64,000 nt of DNA from Thalassovita gelatinovora (GTDB lineage Bacteria > Pseudomonadota > Alphaproteobacteria > Rhodobacterales > Rhodobacteraceae). Made by a program: the position numbers and the translations under genes. This document shows positions 34,945 through 42,308 of this stretch, one piece after another. The notes beneath the pieces are model-generated. The model searched no databases. It worked only from the letters and a program-made list of their open reading frames with translations, and had not been told where the DNA came from. How positions within the stretch are numbered: the stretch's first letter is position 1; the number at the start of each line of letters is the position of its first letter. Location of the stretch: the NCBI RefSeq assembly GCF_001458355.1, contig NZ_CYSA01000026.1, forward strand, positions 186,001-250,000, given 5' to 3'.

Positions 34945-36321
34945 TCAAGGGTCCAGATCTGATACGCTTCCGAAACGCTTCGATGGCGTCGAATTTTCCA
35001 CCGGAATGGAAACCGTCGCTTCGAACCCTGAAGTGGAGCCCGGACGAGGCGATTTCAAGACCAGAGGGTGTCCGATCCGATTGGCAATCGCCGCGACGAT
35101 CGCAAGCCCGAGGCCGCTGCCATCTGCAACCGCCCCAGCGCGTTCAAAGCGGTCCGTCAGAAGCGCGAGTTTATCGGCGGCCACAACGGCCCCTTCGTTT
35201 GATACCGTCAACGTGCCATCCGCGGTCAGCAAAACCTTGACGCCGTCGGTGTCTGAACCGTAGCGCAGTGCATTGTCGACAAGGTTCCGACACAAAATCC
35301 CGAATGCGTCAGGATCGAGGTCTGACATTACCGGATCATCGGAAAGCGTCAGCGCAATCCGGTCCGCCGGCACCGTGCGCGCAATATCTTCTATTACAAT
35401 GCGTGCAACATTTCGCAGATCCATCGCCTTGTCCAGCCTCAGGCGTCCACCTTCGGCGCGGGCCAGCTGCATCAGGCGTTCGGACAGGCGGGTCAGCCGC
35501 TTCAGCGTTGCCTCGATCTCGACCGCGCGCGCCTTAGCCGCCGGGTCTTGGGTTTCTGACTGTAGGCGCTGCGCCTGTGCGATGGCCCCGGCCAAAGGCG
35601 TTCGCAGTTCATGGGCGGCGTTGGCGGCAAAGCTGCGTTCCGCATCAAACGCCCCCTTAAGCCGGTCCAGCAGGCCGTTCAGCGTGGTCGCGATGGGGAC
35701 GATTTCCGAAGGAATATCGTCGGCTGGAATGGGCGTCAGGTCTTGAGCATTGCGCGCCGCAAGCCTGCCCTGAAAACGGCGCACGGGACCAAGGCTTGCC
35801 TGTACCGCAACAACGATTGCCAGCAACGCTATCGGGATCACGATCAGCAGCGGAAGGCCAAGACCCATCTGGATTTCACGCGCCACCTGCGTACGATGTT
35901 CCAGCGGTTCGGCCATCGTCATCCGTACGCTGCCGCGCAAAGCATCCTCGTTATAAATCCTGTGGGTCGCGGTCTGGCGAAAGCCCGGCCCGTCATAGGC
36001 CGGAAAAATTGCCGGATCGGCCGCATGGGATTGCAGCAAGATACGTCCCTGCTTGTCGCGGACGACATAGGTGAAAAGCTCGGCGTGATCGCGGATTGCG
36101 CCCAGGCGCTGAGTGATGCCATCATCTTCCCGGCCGATGATGTCCACAACAGCAAGCGGCAGCAATCGCTGCGCAGTTTCCTGCAAAGCAGAATCGAACA
36201 CCTCGTCCATCTCTTGCCGGAGGGTCACGGCTGTCAGCGACGCGGTGGCCACCCAAAGAAGTGTCAGTACCCCCCCGAGCGATAGGCCCAACCGGCCCCT
36301 AAGGCTGCGCGGCGGCTTCAT
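34945..36321 (-). CDS. Two-component sensor histidine kinase
   Basis: An inner-membrane sensor of 458 residues: TM1 (LGLSLGGVLTLLWVATASLT), an extracytoplasmic domain of about 130 residues, TM2 (LPLLIVIPIALLAIVVAVQA), a HAMP-like linker, HisKA with the phospho-acceptor FAANAAHELRTPLAG (about 242), and HATPase_c (NLVDNALRYG, GSGLGLAIVAAIANRIGH). It overlaps the upstream response-regulator gene by 4 nt. The pair resembles QseC/TctE/PmrB-type sensors. The ligand is unknown; the presumed regulon (membrane redox and metal-transport genes) hints at a metal or redox cue. Confidence 0.92.
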   Translation of the reverse strand: MKPPRSLRGRLGLSLGGVLTLLWVATASLTAVTLRQEMDEVFDSALQETAQRLLPLAVVDIIGREDDGITQRLGAIRDHAELFTYVVRDKQGRILLQSHAADPAIFPAYDGPGFRQTATHRIYNEDALRGSVRMTMAEPLEHRTQVAREIQMGLGLPLLIVIPIALLAIVVAVQASLGPVRRFQGRLAARNAQDLTPIPADDIPSEIVPIATTLNGLLDRLKGAFDAERSFAANAAHELRTPLAGAIAQAQRLQSETQDPAAKARAVEIEATLKRLTRLSERLMQLARAEGGRLRLDKAMDLRNVARIVIEDIARTVPADRIALTLSDDPVMSDLDPDAFGILCRNLVDNALRYGSDTDGVKVLLTADGTLTVSNEGAVVAADKLALLTDRFERAGAVADGSGLGLAIVAAIANRIGHPLVLKSPRPGSTSGFEATVSIPVENSTPSKRFGSVSDLDP

Positions 36322-36977
36322 GGCGCACCCAGACGGTAGCCCATGCCGCGCTCTGTTTCGATGATGCCGGTCCCCAGTTTCTTGCGCAACCGGCTGACAT
36401 GGACTTCGATCGTGTTGCTTTCGATTTCGGCCCCGAAAGCATAAAGCTTGTCTTCAAGCTGGGCCTTGGACAGAAGCTGACCTGGGCGGGCGAGAAAGGC
36501 TTCGAACAACGCCCATTCACGTGCGGTCAGCGACACCGGCTTGCCATCGCGGGTAATCCTGCGGGCGGCAAGGTCGATGTCCAGCGTCCCATGGGTGATG
36601 ATCGGGTTGGGGTTGCCGGTATAGCGCCGCGCGACCGACCCGATCCGCGCCGACAGCTCTGCCAGATCGAAAGGTTTCACAAGATAATCGTCGGCACCGG
36701 CATTCAGCCCTTCAATCCGATCCGAAATCTGATCCAGCGCGGTCAGGATGATCACCGGCGTTACATCGCCGCGCGTGCGCAGGGCCTTCAGGAAGGCGAT
36801 GCCACGACCATCCGGCAGCATCAGATCAAGCAACACCAGATCGTAAGCGGCCCCAGCCATGGCGTCATGCGCACTGTCCAACCGCTGCACCCAATCCACG
36901 GACTGGCCATCCCCGGCGATCTGGTCGCGCACTGCGGCCCCCAGAACGGCATCATCTTCGATCAGCAGGATACGCAT
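36318..36977 (-). CDS. OmpR-family response regulator
   Basis: A regulator of 219 residues: receiver domain with MRILLIEDDAVLGAAV, phospho-acceptor aspartate in LVLLDLMLPDG (D51) and the KPF lysine (about 101), then a winged-helix output domain (SLTAREWALFEAFLARPGQL, NTIEVHVSRLRKKLG, IETERGMGYRL). It is the first gene of a regulator-kinase operon and divergent from the PepSY gene at 37125. Repeats in that intergenic region and in a second downstream promoter look like its binding sites. Confidence 0.94.
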   Translation of the reverse strand: MRILLIEDDAVLGAAVRDQIAGDGQSVDWVQRLDSAHDAMAGAAYDLVLLDLMLPDGRGIAFLKALRTRGDVTPVIILTALDQISDRIEGLNAGADDYLVKPFDLAELSARIGSVARRYTGNPNPIITHGTLDIDLAARRITRDGKPVSLTAREWALFEAFLARPGQLLSKAQLEDKLYAFGAEIESNTIEVHVSRLRKKLGTGIIETERGMGYRLGAP

Positions 36978-37025
36978 GGTGGTCGGGTTTCCTTTTCCAG
37001 TCGAGAGACGTCTTGCCAGCTGGGG

Positions 37026-37043
37026 CTGACGGCAAGCTGACGG
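37026..37043. promoter_or_regulatory. Candidate response-regulator box 1
   Basis: CTGACGGCAAGCTGACGG contains two direct CTGACGG half-sites 11 bp apart, one helical turn, as OmpR-family regulators like. It sits in the divergent region between the response-regulator gene and the PepSY/cytochrome b genes. The first 15 bp recur exactly at 38148-38162. Confidence 0.65.
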
Positions 37044-37124
37044 TTGTATGGTCCGGTCTTCAGGGTCCCGTCAGGTTAAAGGGTGAAAGTCGGGTCAAGA
37101 CGACCACAAGTTGGAGTTTGCCCG

Positions 37125-37406
37125 ATGAAGAAGACATTGACAATTCTCGCCTTTCTTTCGGTGCTTCCCGCCGGGGTCGCGTTGGCCGACGACGATTGTT
37201 TCGTGCCGATGGTCGATTGGCAGCCGCGCGAGGCTGTTGCGCAGTTGGCCGTTGAAAACGGCTGGACCGTCCGGCGCATCAAGATCGATGACGGTTGCTA
37301 CGAAATCAATGGTCGCGACGCGGACGGGCGTCAGATCGAAGTGACGGTACACCCCTCCACCCTGCAAATTATCGAAATCGAATATGAGGATAAAGACGAT
37401 GACTGA
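37125..37406 (+). CDS. Small periplasmic PepSY-like protein
   Basis: A protein of 93 residues with a signal peptide (LTILAFLSVLPAGVALADDD) and one PepSY-like module (REAVAQLAVENGWTVRRIKI, DDGCYEINGRDADGRQIEVT) ending in an acidic tail. PepSY domains occur as periplasmic inhibitory or sensory units next to two-component systems and cytochromes. Its end overlaps the cytochrome b gene start (ATG 37399) by 8 nt, so both are made from one message. The promoter region carries the candidate response-regulator box. Confidence 0.83.
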   Translation: MKKTLTILAFLSVLPAGVALADDDCFVPMVDWQPREAVAQLAVENGWTVRRIKIDDGCYEINGRDADGRQIEVTVHPSTLQIIEIEYEDKDDD

Positions 37407-38073
37407 TCCGGTCACGCAGGATGCCGGACCCGCTGCGCAAGGATCGCTTGCGAAGGTGCGGGTCTGGGATCCCTTGATCCGCGTTTTTCACTGGGGTCTG
37501 GTAGCCGCTTTCGCAGTTGCCTATCTGAGCGCAGAAGAGCTTTCCACGCTGCATGAGCTGGCGGGCTATGTCGTGGCCGGGCTGGTGGCCTTCCGCCTGA
37601 TCTGGGGCCTTGTCGGCAGCCGGTATGCGCGCTTTGCGCAGTTCCTCAAGGGACCGGCGGCCAGCTTTGCATATCTCGGTGACATGGCAAGGGGCCGTGA
37701 ACGCCGCTACCTTGGCCATAACCCGGCGGGGGCGGCGATGACGCTTGCGCTGCTGATCACTCTGTCGGGCACGGCCTTCACCGGGTGGTTGCTGGAAGAA
37801 CCGACCCGTATCGCGTTGCTGCCCGACCTGCCGCAGATCGTGGCCCCGGCCTTTGCCGACGATGACGGCGAAGAGCGTGAACATGGGCTCGGCCGCGAAG
37901 CCGGTGAAAGCGCCGTCGAAGAAGCCCATGAAGTGCTTGCCAATCTGATGCTTTTCCTGATCGCGGTTCATGTGGGTGGTGTCGTGCTTGCTTCCTTCCG
38001 CCACCGCGAAAATCTGGCGCGTGCCATGGTCACTGGTGACAAACGCGCCCCCGGACCGGGGGATATCGCCTAG
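37399..38073 (+). CDS. Cytochrome b561-type membrane protein
   Basis: A protein of 224 residues with four hydrophobic helices and heme-ligand histidines typical of hydrogenase/thiosulfate-reductase-type b cytochromes: VWDPLIRVFHWGLVAAFAVA, LHELAGYVVAGLVAFRLIWG and LMLFLIAVHVGGVVLASFRH. The loop between helices 3 and 4 is very acidic and histidine-containing (DDDGEEREHGLGREAGES). It probably passes quinol electrons to a periplasmic acceptor; the acidic neighbour proteins might bind the metal being handled. A terminator follows at 38113. Confidence 0.87.
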   Translation: MTDPVTQDAGPAAQGSLAKVRVWDPLIRVFHWGLVAAFAVAYLSAEELSTLHELAGYVVAGLVAFRLIWGLVGSRYARFAQFLKGPAASFAYLGDMARGRERRYLGHNPAGAAMTLALLITLSGTAFTGWLLEEPTRIALLPDLPQIVAPAFADDDGEEREHGLGREAGESAVEEAHEVLANLMLFLIAVHVGGVVLASFRHRENLARAMVTGDKRAPGPGDIA

Positions 38074-38112
38074 GCCTTTCCCGTGGGGTGTCCCGTCCCT
38101 TCGCCCCACACT

Positions 38113-38141
38113 GGCCCCGTCGTAATTGGCGGGGCCTTTTT
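38113..38141 (+). terminator. Rho-independent terminator after the cytochrome b gene
   Basis: A perfect 7-bp GC stem, GGCCCCG / CGGGGCC, with a 10-nt loop is followed by five T. It lies 40 nt after the cytochrome b stop and before the second candidate response-regulator box, so it separates the two transcription units. Confidence 0.85.
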
Positions 38142-38147
38142 CACTTC

Positions 38148-38165
38148 CTGACGGCAAGCTGAAGC
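38148..38165. promoter_or_regulatory. Candidate response-regulator box 2
   Basis: CTGACGGCAAGCTGA (38148-38162) is identical to the first 15 bp of the box at 37026. The second half-site here is CTGAAGC rather than CTGACGG. It lies about 80 nt before the acidic-protein gene and just after a terminator, a promoter position. Confidence 0.65.
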
Positions 38166-38241
38166 AAGAATCGCAGCGCCGTCAGGAACACATCAGGCAG
38201 CGGCCCCAAATTGATCTCAGCAGATAAAAGGAGACCCTGCG

Positions 38242-38607
38242 ATGAAAAAGACCTTTGCCCTTCTGATCGCGTCAACAGCTCTGACCGCAGCCATTGGCGT
38301 TCCGGCCTGGAGCGCCATCCACAAGCCAGGCGATACCTTTGGCCAGACTATCGCGGCGGTGTTCGATGATGCCCAAGACGCGCTTCCGCTCGTTTTTGTC
38401 AGCGATGACGACGATGATGAACGCAAATACCGGAGTGGCTCGCGCTACGACGACGATGAAGACGACGATGAAGACGACGATGATGACTGCGATGACGACG
38501 ATAATTGCAAAGGCAACGCCCGAAACCCGGCCCCTGCTGGCACCGTGGCTCCGCCGCAAAACGGGCTGTTCGGCACCGGCGCAGCGCCACAGGTTCAGGT
38601 GAACTGA
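38242..38607 (+). CDS. Acidic exported protein with poly-Asp tract
   Basis: A protein of 121 residues with a signal peptide (FALLIASTALTAAIGVPAWS) and a central run that is almost entirely Asp/Glu (about residues 54-87), with a short SGSRYDD break and a cysteine pair. A Pro/Ala-rich tail follows (NPAPAGTVAPPQNGLFG). Such tracts bind divalent cations. No known domain. It is the first gene after candidate box 2 and 38 nt upstream of the DUF2271 gene. Its position in a metal/redox operon suggests periplasmic cation buffering, which is inference. Confidence 0.75.
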   Translation: MKKTFALLIASTALTAAIGVPAWSAIHKPGDTFGQTIAAVFDDAQDALPLVFVSDDDDDERKYRSGSRYDDDEDDDEDDDDDCDDDDNCKGNARNPAPAGTVAPPQNGLFGTGAAPQVQVN

Positions 38608-38645
38608 AGCCTCCGACCCATTCCTAAGACAGAAGGATCCACCGA

Positions 38646-39116
38646 ATGAAATCGCTTCTCGCAACGCTCGCGCTTACGACGGCGCTCACGCTTCCCGGAT
38701 ATGCCATGGCGCGTCCGGTCACTCTGACCACGCAACTGAACAATTACAGGGGGGATGGGGCCTATCTTGCGCTCTACGTCAGCGACAGCTCGGGTGCCTA
38801 TGTGGGCAGCCTCTGGATGGCTGGCGGCAAGTCGAAATACTATGAACATCTGACAGACTGGTACCGCGCCACTGGCGGCGATCCGGCCCAGGTCAACGGC
38901 ATCACCGGTGCCAGCGTCGGCGCTGGCCGGTCGCTCGAGATCACGCTCGATCTTGCCGATGCGTTGTTCGATGCGGGCTACACGCTGCATATCGACGCTG
39001 CGGTCGAAGACATGCGCGACAGCCCCAATGAAGTCGCGGTGCCGTTGACGACGGACGGCGCGGGCACGCCAGTAAGCGGGCGTCGCTACATCGCCAGTTT
39101 CACCTACGACATGTAA
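38646..39116 (+). CDS. Exported DUF2271 protein
   Basis: A protein of 156 residues with a signal peptide (LATLALTTALTLPGYAMARP) and a DUF2271 domain (YLALYVSDSSGAYVGSLWMA, KYYEHLTDWYRATGG). The segment VNGITGASVGAGR resembles the TGA(S/T) context at which ApbE attaches FMN to NqrC/RnfG-like proteins. An ApbE gene lies two genes downstream, so this may be a flavinylated periplasmic carrier. The domain assignment is from memory of the family; the flavinylation is inference. Confidence 0.78.
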   Translation: MKSLLATLALTTALTLPGYAMARPVTLTTQLNNYRGDGAYLALYVSDSSGAYVGSLWMAGGKSKYYEHLTDWYRATGGDPAQVNGITGASVGAGRSLEITLDLADALFDAGYTLHIDAAVEDMRDSPNEVAVPLTTDGAGTPVSGRRYIASFTYDM

Positions 39117-39128
39117 GGAGACAAGGCC

Positions 39129-41336
39129 ATGATCCGCGTTCTTCATCGCTGGCCGGGTCTGTTGGCCCTCGTTCTCGTCACGGTGCTCGCGCTCAGCGGC
39201 GCGGCGCTGTCGATATTCCCCGCCGCCGAGCGCCTGTCGGCACCACAGGCCGAGGCGGGTTTGCGCGTGGCCGAACTCGCCACGCGCATTCAGGTCGCCT
39301 ATCCGGGGGTCGAACAGATAAGGCGCGCGCCATCGGGGCGGATCACCGCCTATTGGTTCGATCAGGGCACACCGGGCGCTGCCGTGATCGATCCCGCCAC
39401 CGGGCAGGGCGTGGCATCTGCCGACCCCAATCAAACGGTTCGTTGGCTCACCAACCTGCACCGGTCGCTTTTCCTCGGTGACGGGGGGCGTATCGCCATG
39501 GCGCTGGGGGCTGCTGCGATGCTGGTGCTTTCGGTGTCCGGCGTGGCGCTGGTTGCGCGACGGGTCGGGGGCTGGCGCCACTGGTTTGCGCCTTTGCGCG
39601 GGCCGCTCGCCGGTCGGCTGCATGTCGAAATCGCCCGCATTGCGGTGCTTGGCCTGATGCTTTCGTCCACCACAGCCTTGTGGATGACGGCCTCCACTTT
39701 CGATCTCTTGCCCGATGGCGGCGCGGTGCCGACTTTCCCGAACGAAGTCAGCGGAGAAATGGGCGCGACGATTTCAGACTTGGCGACGCTCGCCACGACA
39801 CCGGTCGCGGATTTGCGCGAACTCAGCTTTCCCTATCCCGACGATCCGACCGACGTGTTCACCCTGAAAACCGATCACGGCACTGGGTATCTCGATCAGG
39901 GCAACGGCGCGCTGCTGGTCTGGGCTGACCTGACCGGGTGGGACCGTGTGTCGGAAACGATCTACATGCTGCATACCGGCCAAGGCGCTGCAATGCTGGG
40001 GCTGGTGCTTGGGCTGATGGCGCTTGGCTTGCCCGCAATGGGGGCCACGGGTGTTCTGATCTGGCTGACCGGGCGGCGCGGGCGACCGCGTATTCGCGGC
40101 AATCAGTCGGCGGCGCGGGCTGAAACGATCCTGCTTGTCGGCAGCGAAGGTGGCAGTACCTGGGGCTTTGCGGCAACGCTGCACGCTGCCTTGACCGATG
40201 CCGGGCAGAGCGTTCACACTGCCCCGATGTCGACCTTTGCGCCAGACCGCTATGCCCGCGCAGACCGGATCATCGTGCTGGCGTCGACCTATGGCGACGG
40301 CGCTTCTCCGGCTTCGGCCAACGGGTTCCTTGATCGTTTGGCGGCGCTGGATCACGCGCCTAAGGCGCCTCTCGCGGTGCTTGGGTTTGGGGATCGTAAC
40401 TTCCCGGCCTATTGCGCCTTTGCCAAGGCCGTGTCGGCGGCGGCAGAAGCGAAGGGCTGGTCAGAACTCATACCGTTCGACACCGTGGACCGCCAGTCGC
40501 CGCAGGATTTCGTACGCTGGGGCCGTGCGCTGGGGCAGGCGATGGGACTGGACCTTGAATTGGTCCACCAACCGGCGGTGCCCGCGACCGAGACGCTCAC
40601 CCTGATTTCGCGCCGTGACTACGGCGCCGAGGTGCAGGTTCCGACGGCGATCCTGCGCTTTGCCCTGCCGCGCGCGACCTTGTGGAAGCGGCTGTCCGGG
40701 GCCGGATTCGCGCGCTTCAACGCCGGCGACCTGATCGGTATTCTGCCAGAAGGATCGCCGGTGCCGCGGCTCTATTCGCTAGCTTCCGCGCGCCGCGACG
40801 GGTTTGTCGAAATCGTGGTCAGGAAACATCCCGGCGGGCTTGGTTCCAGTCAGCTTACCGCGTTGGAGCCTGGCGAAAGGGTCGCCGCTTTCCTGCGCCG
40901 CAATCCCGGATTTCAGCCGGGGCGGGGCAGCGCACCGCTGATCCTGATCGGTGCGGGCACCGGTATCGGCCCATTGGCGGGGTTCGTGCGCGGCAACGCG
41001 CGGCGGCGGCCGATCCATCTGTTCTTTGGGATGCGCCACCCCGACAGCGACTTTTTCTATGGTGAAGAAATGCGCGCCTGGCAGCAAGAGGGGCGACTGT
41101 CCCGGTTGGTCACTGCGGTGTCGCGCGGGGGGCGTCCGCGCTATGTTCAAGACGCAGTGCGGGACGATGCCGCCGAAGTCGCGCGGCTTGTCCGAAACGG
41201 GGCCCGCGTGTTGGTCTGCGGTGGGCGCGATATGGCGGCAGGCGTTTCCGATGCACTGGTCGAAATCCTTGCGCCTGTCGGGTTGACGCCTGCCGTGTTG
41301 AAAGCGGAGGGACGGTATGTCGAAGATGTCTACTGA
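39129..41336 (+). CDS. PepSY-flavodoxin-FAD/NADPH reductase fusion protein
   Basis: A membrane-anchored diflavin reductase of 735 residues. The N-terminal PepSY/TM part has LHRWPGLLALVLVTVLALSG, LHRSLFLGDGGRIAMALGAA and MLHTGQGAAMLGLVLGLMAL. A flavodoxin domain (about 335-480) has STWGFAATLHAAL, ASTYGDGASPASANGFLDRL and GFGDRNFPAYCAFA. The sulfite-reductase-flavoprotein-like FAD/NADPH module has PRLYSLASAR, LILIGAGTGIGPLAGFVRG and VLVCGGRDMAAGVSDAL. It should move electrons from NADPH through FAD and FMN to the membrane or periplasm. It is 12 nt after DUF2271 and overlaps apbE by 20 nt. Confidence 0.88.
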   Translation: MIRVLHRWPGLLALVLVTVLALSGAALSIFPAAERLSAPQAEAGLRVAELATRIQVAYPGVEQIRRAPSGRITAYWFDQGTPGAAVIDPATGQGVASADPNQTVRWLTNLHRSLFLGDGGRIAMALGAAAMLVLSVSGVALVARRVGGWRHWFAPLRGPLAGRLHVEIARIAVLGLMLSSTTALWMTASTFDLLPDGGAVPTFPNEVSGEMGATISDLATLATTPVADLRELSFPYPDDPTDVFTLKTDHGTGYLDQGNGALLVWADLTGWDRVSETIYMLHTGQGAAMLGLVLGLMALGLPAMGATGVLIWLTGRRGRPRIRGNQSAARAETILLVGSEGGSTWGFAATLHAALTDAGQSVHTAPMSTFAPDRYARADRIIVLASTYGDGASPASANGFLDRLAALDHAPKAPLAVLGFGDRNFPAYCAFAKAVSAAAEAKGWSELIPFDTVDRQSPQDFVRWGRALGQAMGLDLELVHQPAVPATETLTLISRRDYGAEVQVPTAILRFALPRATLWKRLSGAGFARFNAGDLIGILPEGSPVPRLYSLASARRDGFVEIVVRKHPGGLGSSQLTALEPGERVAAFLRRNPGFQPGRGSAPLILIGAGTGIGPLAGFVRGNARRRPIHLFFGMRHPDSDFFYGEEMRAWQQEGRLSRLVTAVSRGGRPRYVQDAVRDDAAEVARLVRNGARVLVCGGRDMAAGVSDALVEILAPVGLTPAVLKAEGRYVEDVY

Positions 41337-42270
41337 AATTTTGCGCCACGCGCTGAACGGCGCCACCATGGGAACACGCTGGCAGGCTACGTTCTTTGCG
41401 CCGCAAGACTTCGACCCGGCACCGGTCCGCGCGGCGCTGCAATCTGCCGTCGATGAGGTCGACGCGCAGATGTCCACTTGGACCCCCGACAGCGACTTGA
41501 TGCGCCTGAACGCGGCCCCCGTGGGGGCATGGGGGCCGGTGCCCGACCGGCTGAGGCAGGTTTTGCAGCTTGGACTGGAAATCGGGCGCGCCTCGGACGG
41601 GGCCTTTGATATCGGTATGGGCGATGCGGTGACGGCTTGGGGCTTTGGACCGGACGCTGCAGCACCTGATCGCATCCGCCGCGCGATGGGAACCGACCGG
41701 GGGCCCGCCCAATATGCAATCGAGATCGACAATGCGACGGGTCGTGTCCGCAAGACCGCGCCCATCACGCTTGATCTGAACGGCATCGCCAAGGGTTATG
41801 GCGTGGATCGGTTGGCTGAAACTCTAAGCCGTCAGGGCATCGAAGCCGGTCTCGTCGGTATCGACGGCGAAATGCGGGCACTTGGCCTGCGACCAGACGG
41901 GAAACCATGGACCATCGCGGTGGAAACACCCGATCCGGCGCGCCGCACGCCGCATTCCATCCTGACGCTTGAAGATGCTGCGGTGGCGACTTCTGGCGAT
42001 TACCGCCACTGGGTCGAGGTGCAGGGCCGCCGGCTGTCGCACACCATGGACCCCGGTCGTGGGGCGCCGATGCTGTCTTCACCGGCATCGGTCACGGTCG
42101 TGGCGCGAAGCTGCGCCGAAGCCGATGCCTGGGCGACCGCGCTGATGGTGCTTGGACCCGATCGAGGGGCCACGCTTGCGCGTAAAAGTGGACTCGACGC
42201 CCTGTTTCTGCTGCGCGAAGATGACGGCAGCATAAGAGGCGCAGGAGTCGGTCGACTTTTTACCGAATAA
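41317..42270 (+). CDS. apbE: FAD:protein FMN transferase
   Basis: An ApbE-family enzyme of 317 residues that transfers FMN from FAD to Thr/Ser of carrier proteins. It has the start LNGATMGTRWQATFF, MSTWTPDSDLMRLNAAP, LDLNGIAKGYGVDRLAE (about 150) and SHTMDPGRGAPM (about 245), all family signatures. No classical signal peptide is evident, since the N-terminus is MSKMSTEILRHALNG. The likely target in this operon is DUF2271, or a protein encoded elsewhere. It overlaps the end of the reductase gene. Confidence 0.93.
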   Translation: MSKMSTEILRHALNGATMGTRWQATFFAPQDFDPAPVRAALQSAVDEVDAQMSTWTPDSDLMRLNAAPVGAWGPVPDRLRQVLQLGLEIGRASDGAFDIGMGDAVTAWGFGPDAAAPDRIRRAMGTDRGPAQYAIEIDNATGRVRKTAPITLDLNGIAKGYGVDRLAETLSRQGIEAGLVGIDGEMRALGLRPDGKPWTIAVETPDPARRTPHSILTLEDAAVATSGDYRHWVEVQGRRLSHTMDPGRGAPMLSSPASVTVVARSCAEADAWATALMVLGPDRGATLARKSGLDALFLLREDDGSIRGAGVGRLFTE

Positions 42271-42308
42271 CCAGCGACGTCCGTCTTGGCCGTAGGAAGT
42301 TGAAGCGT

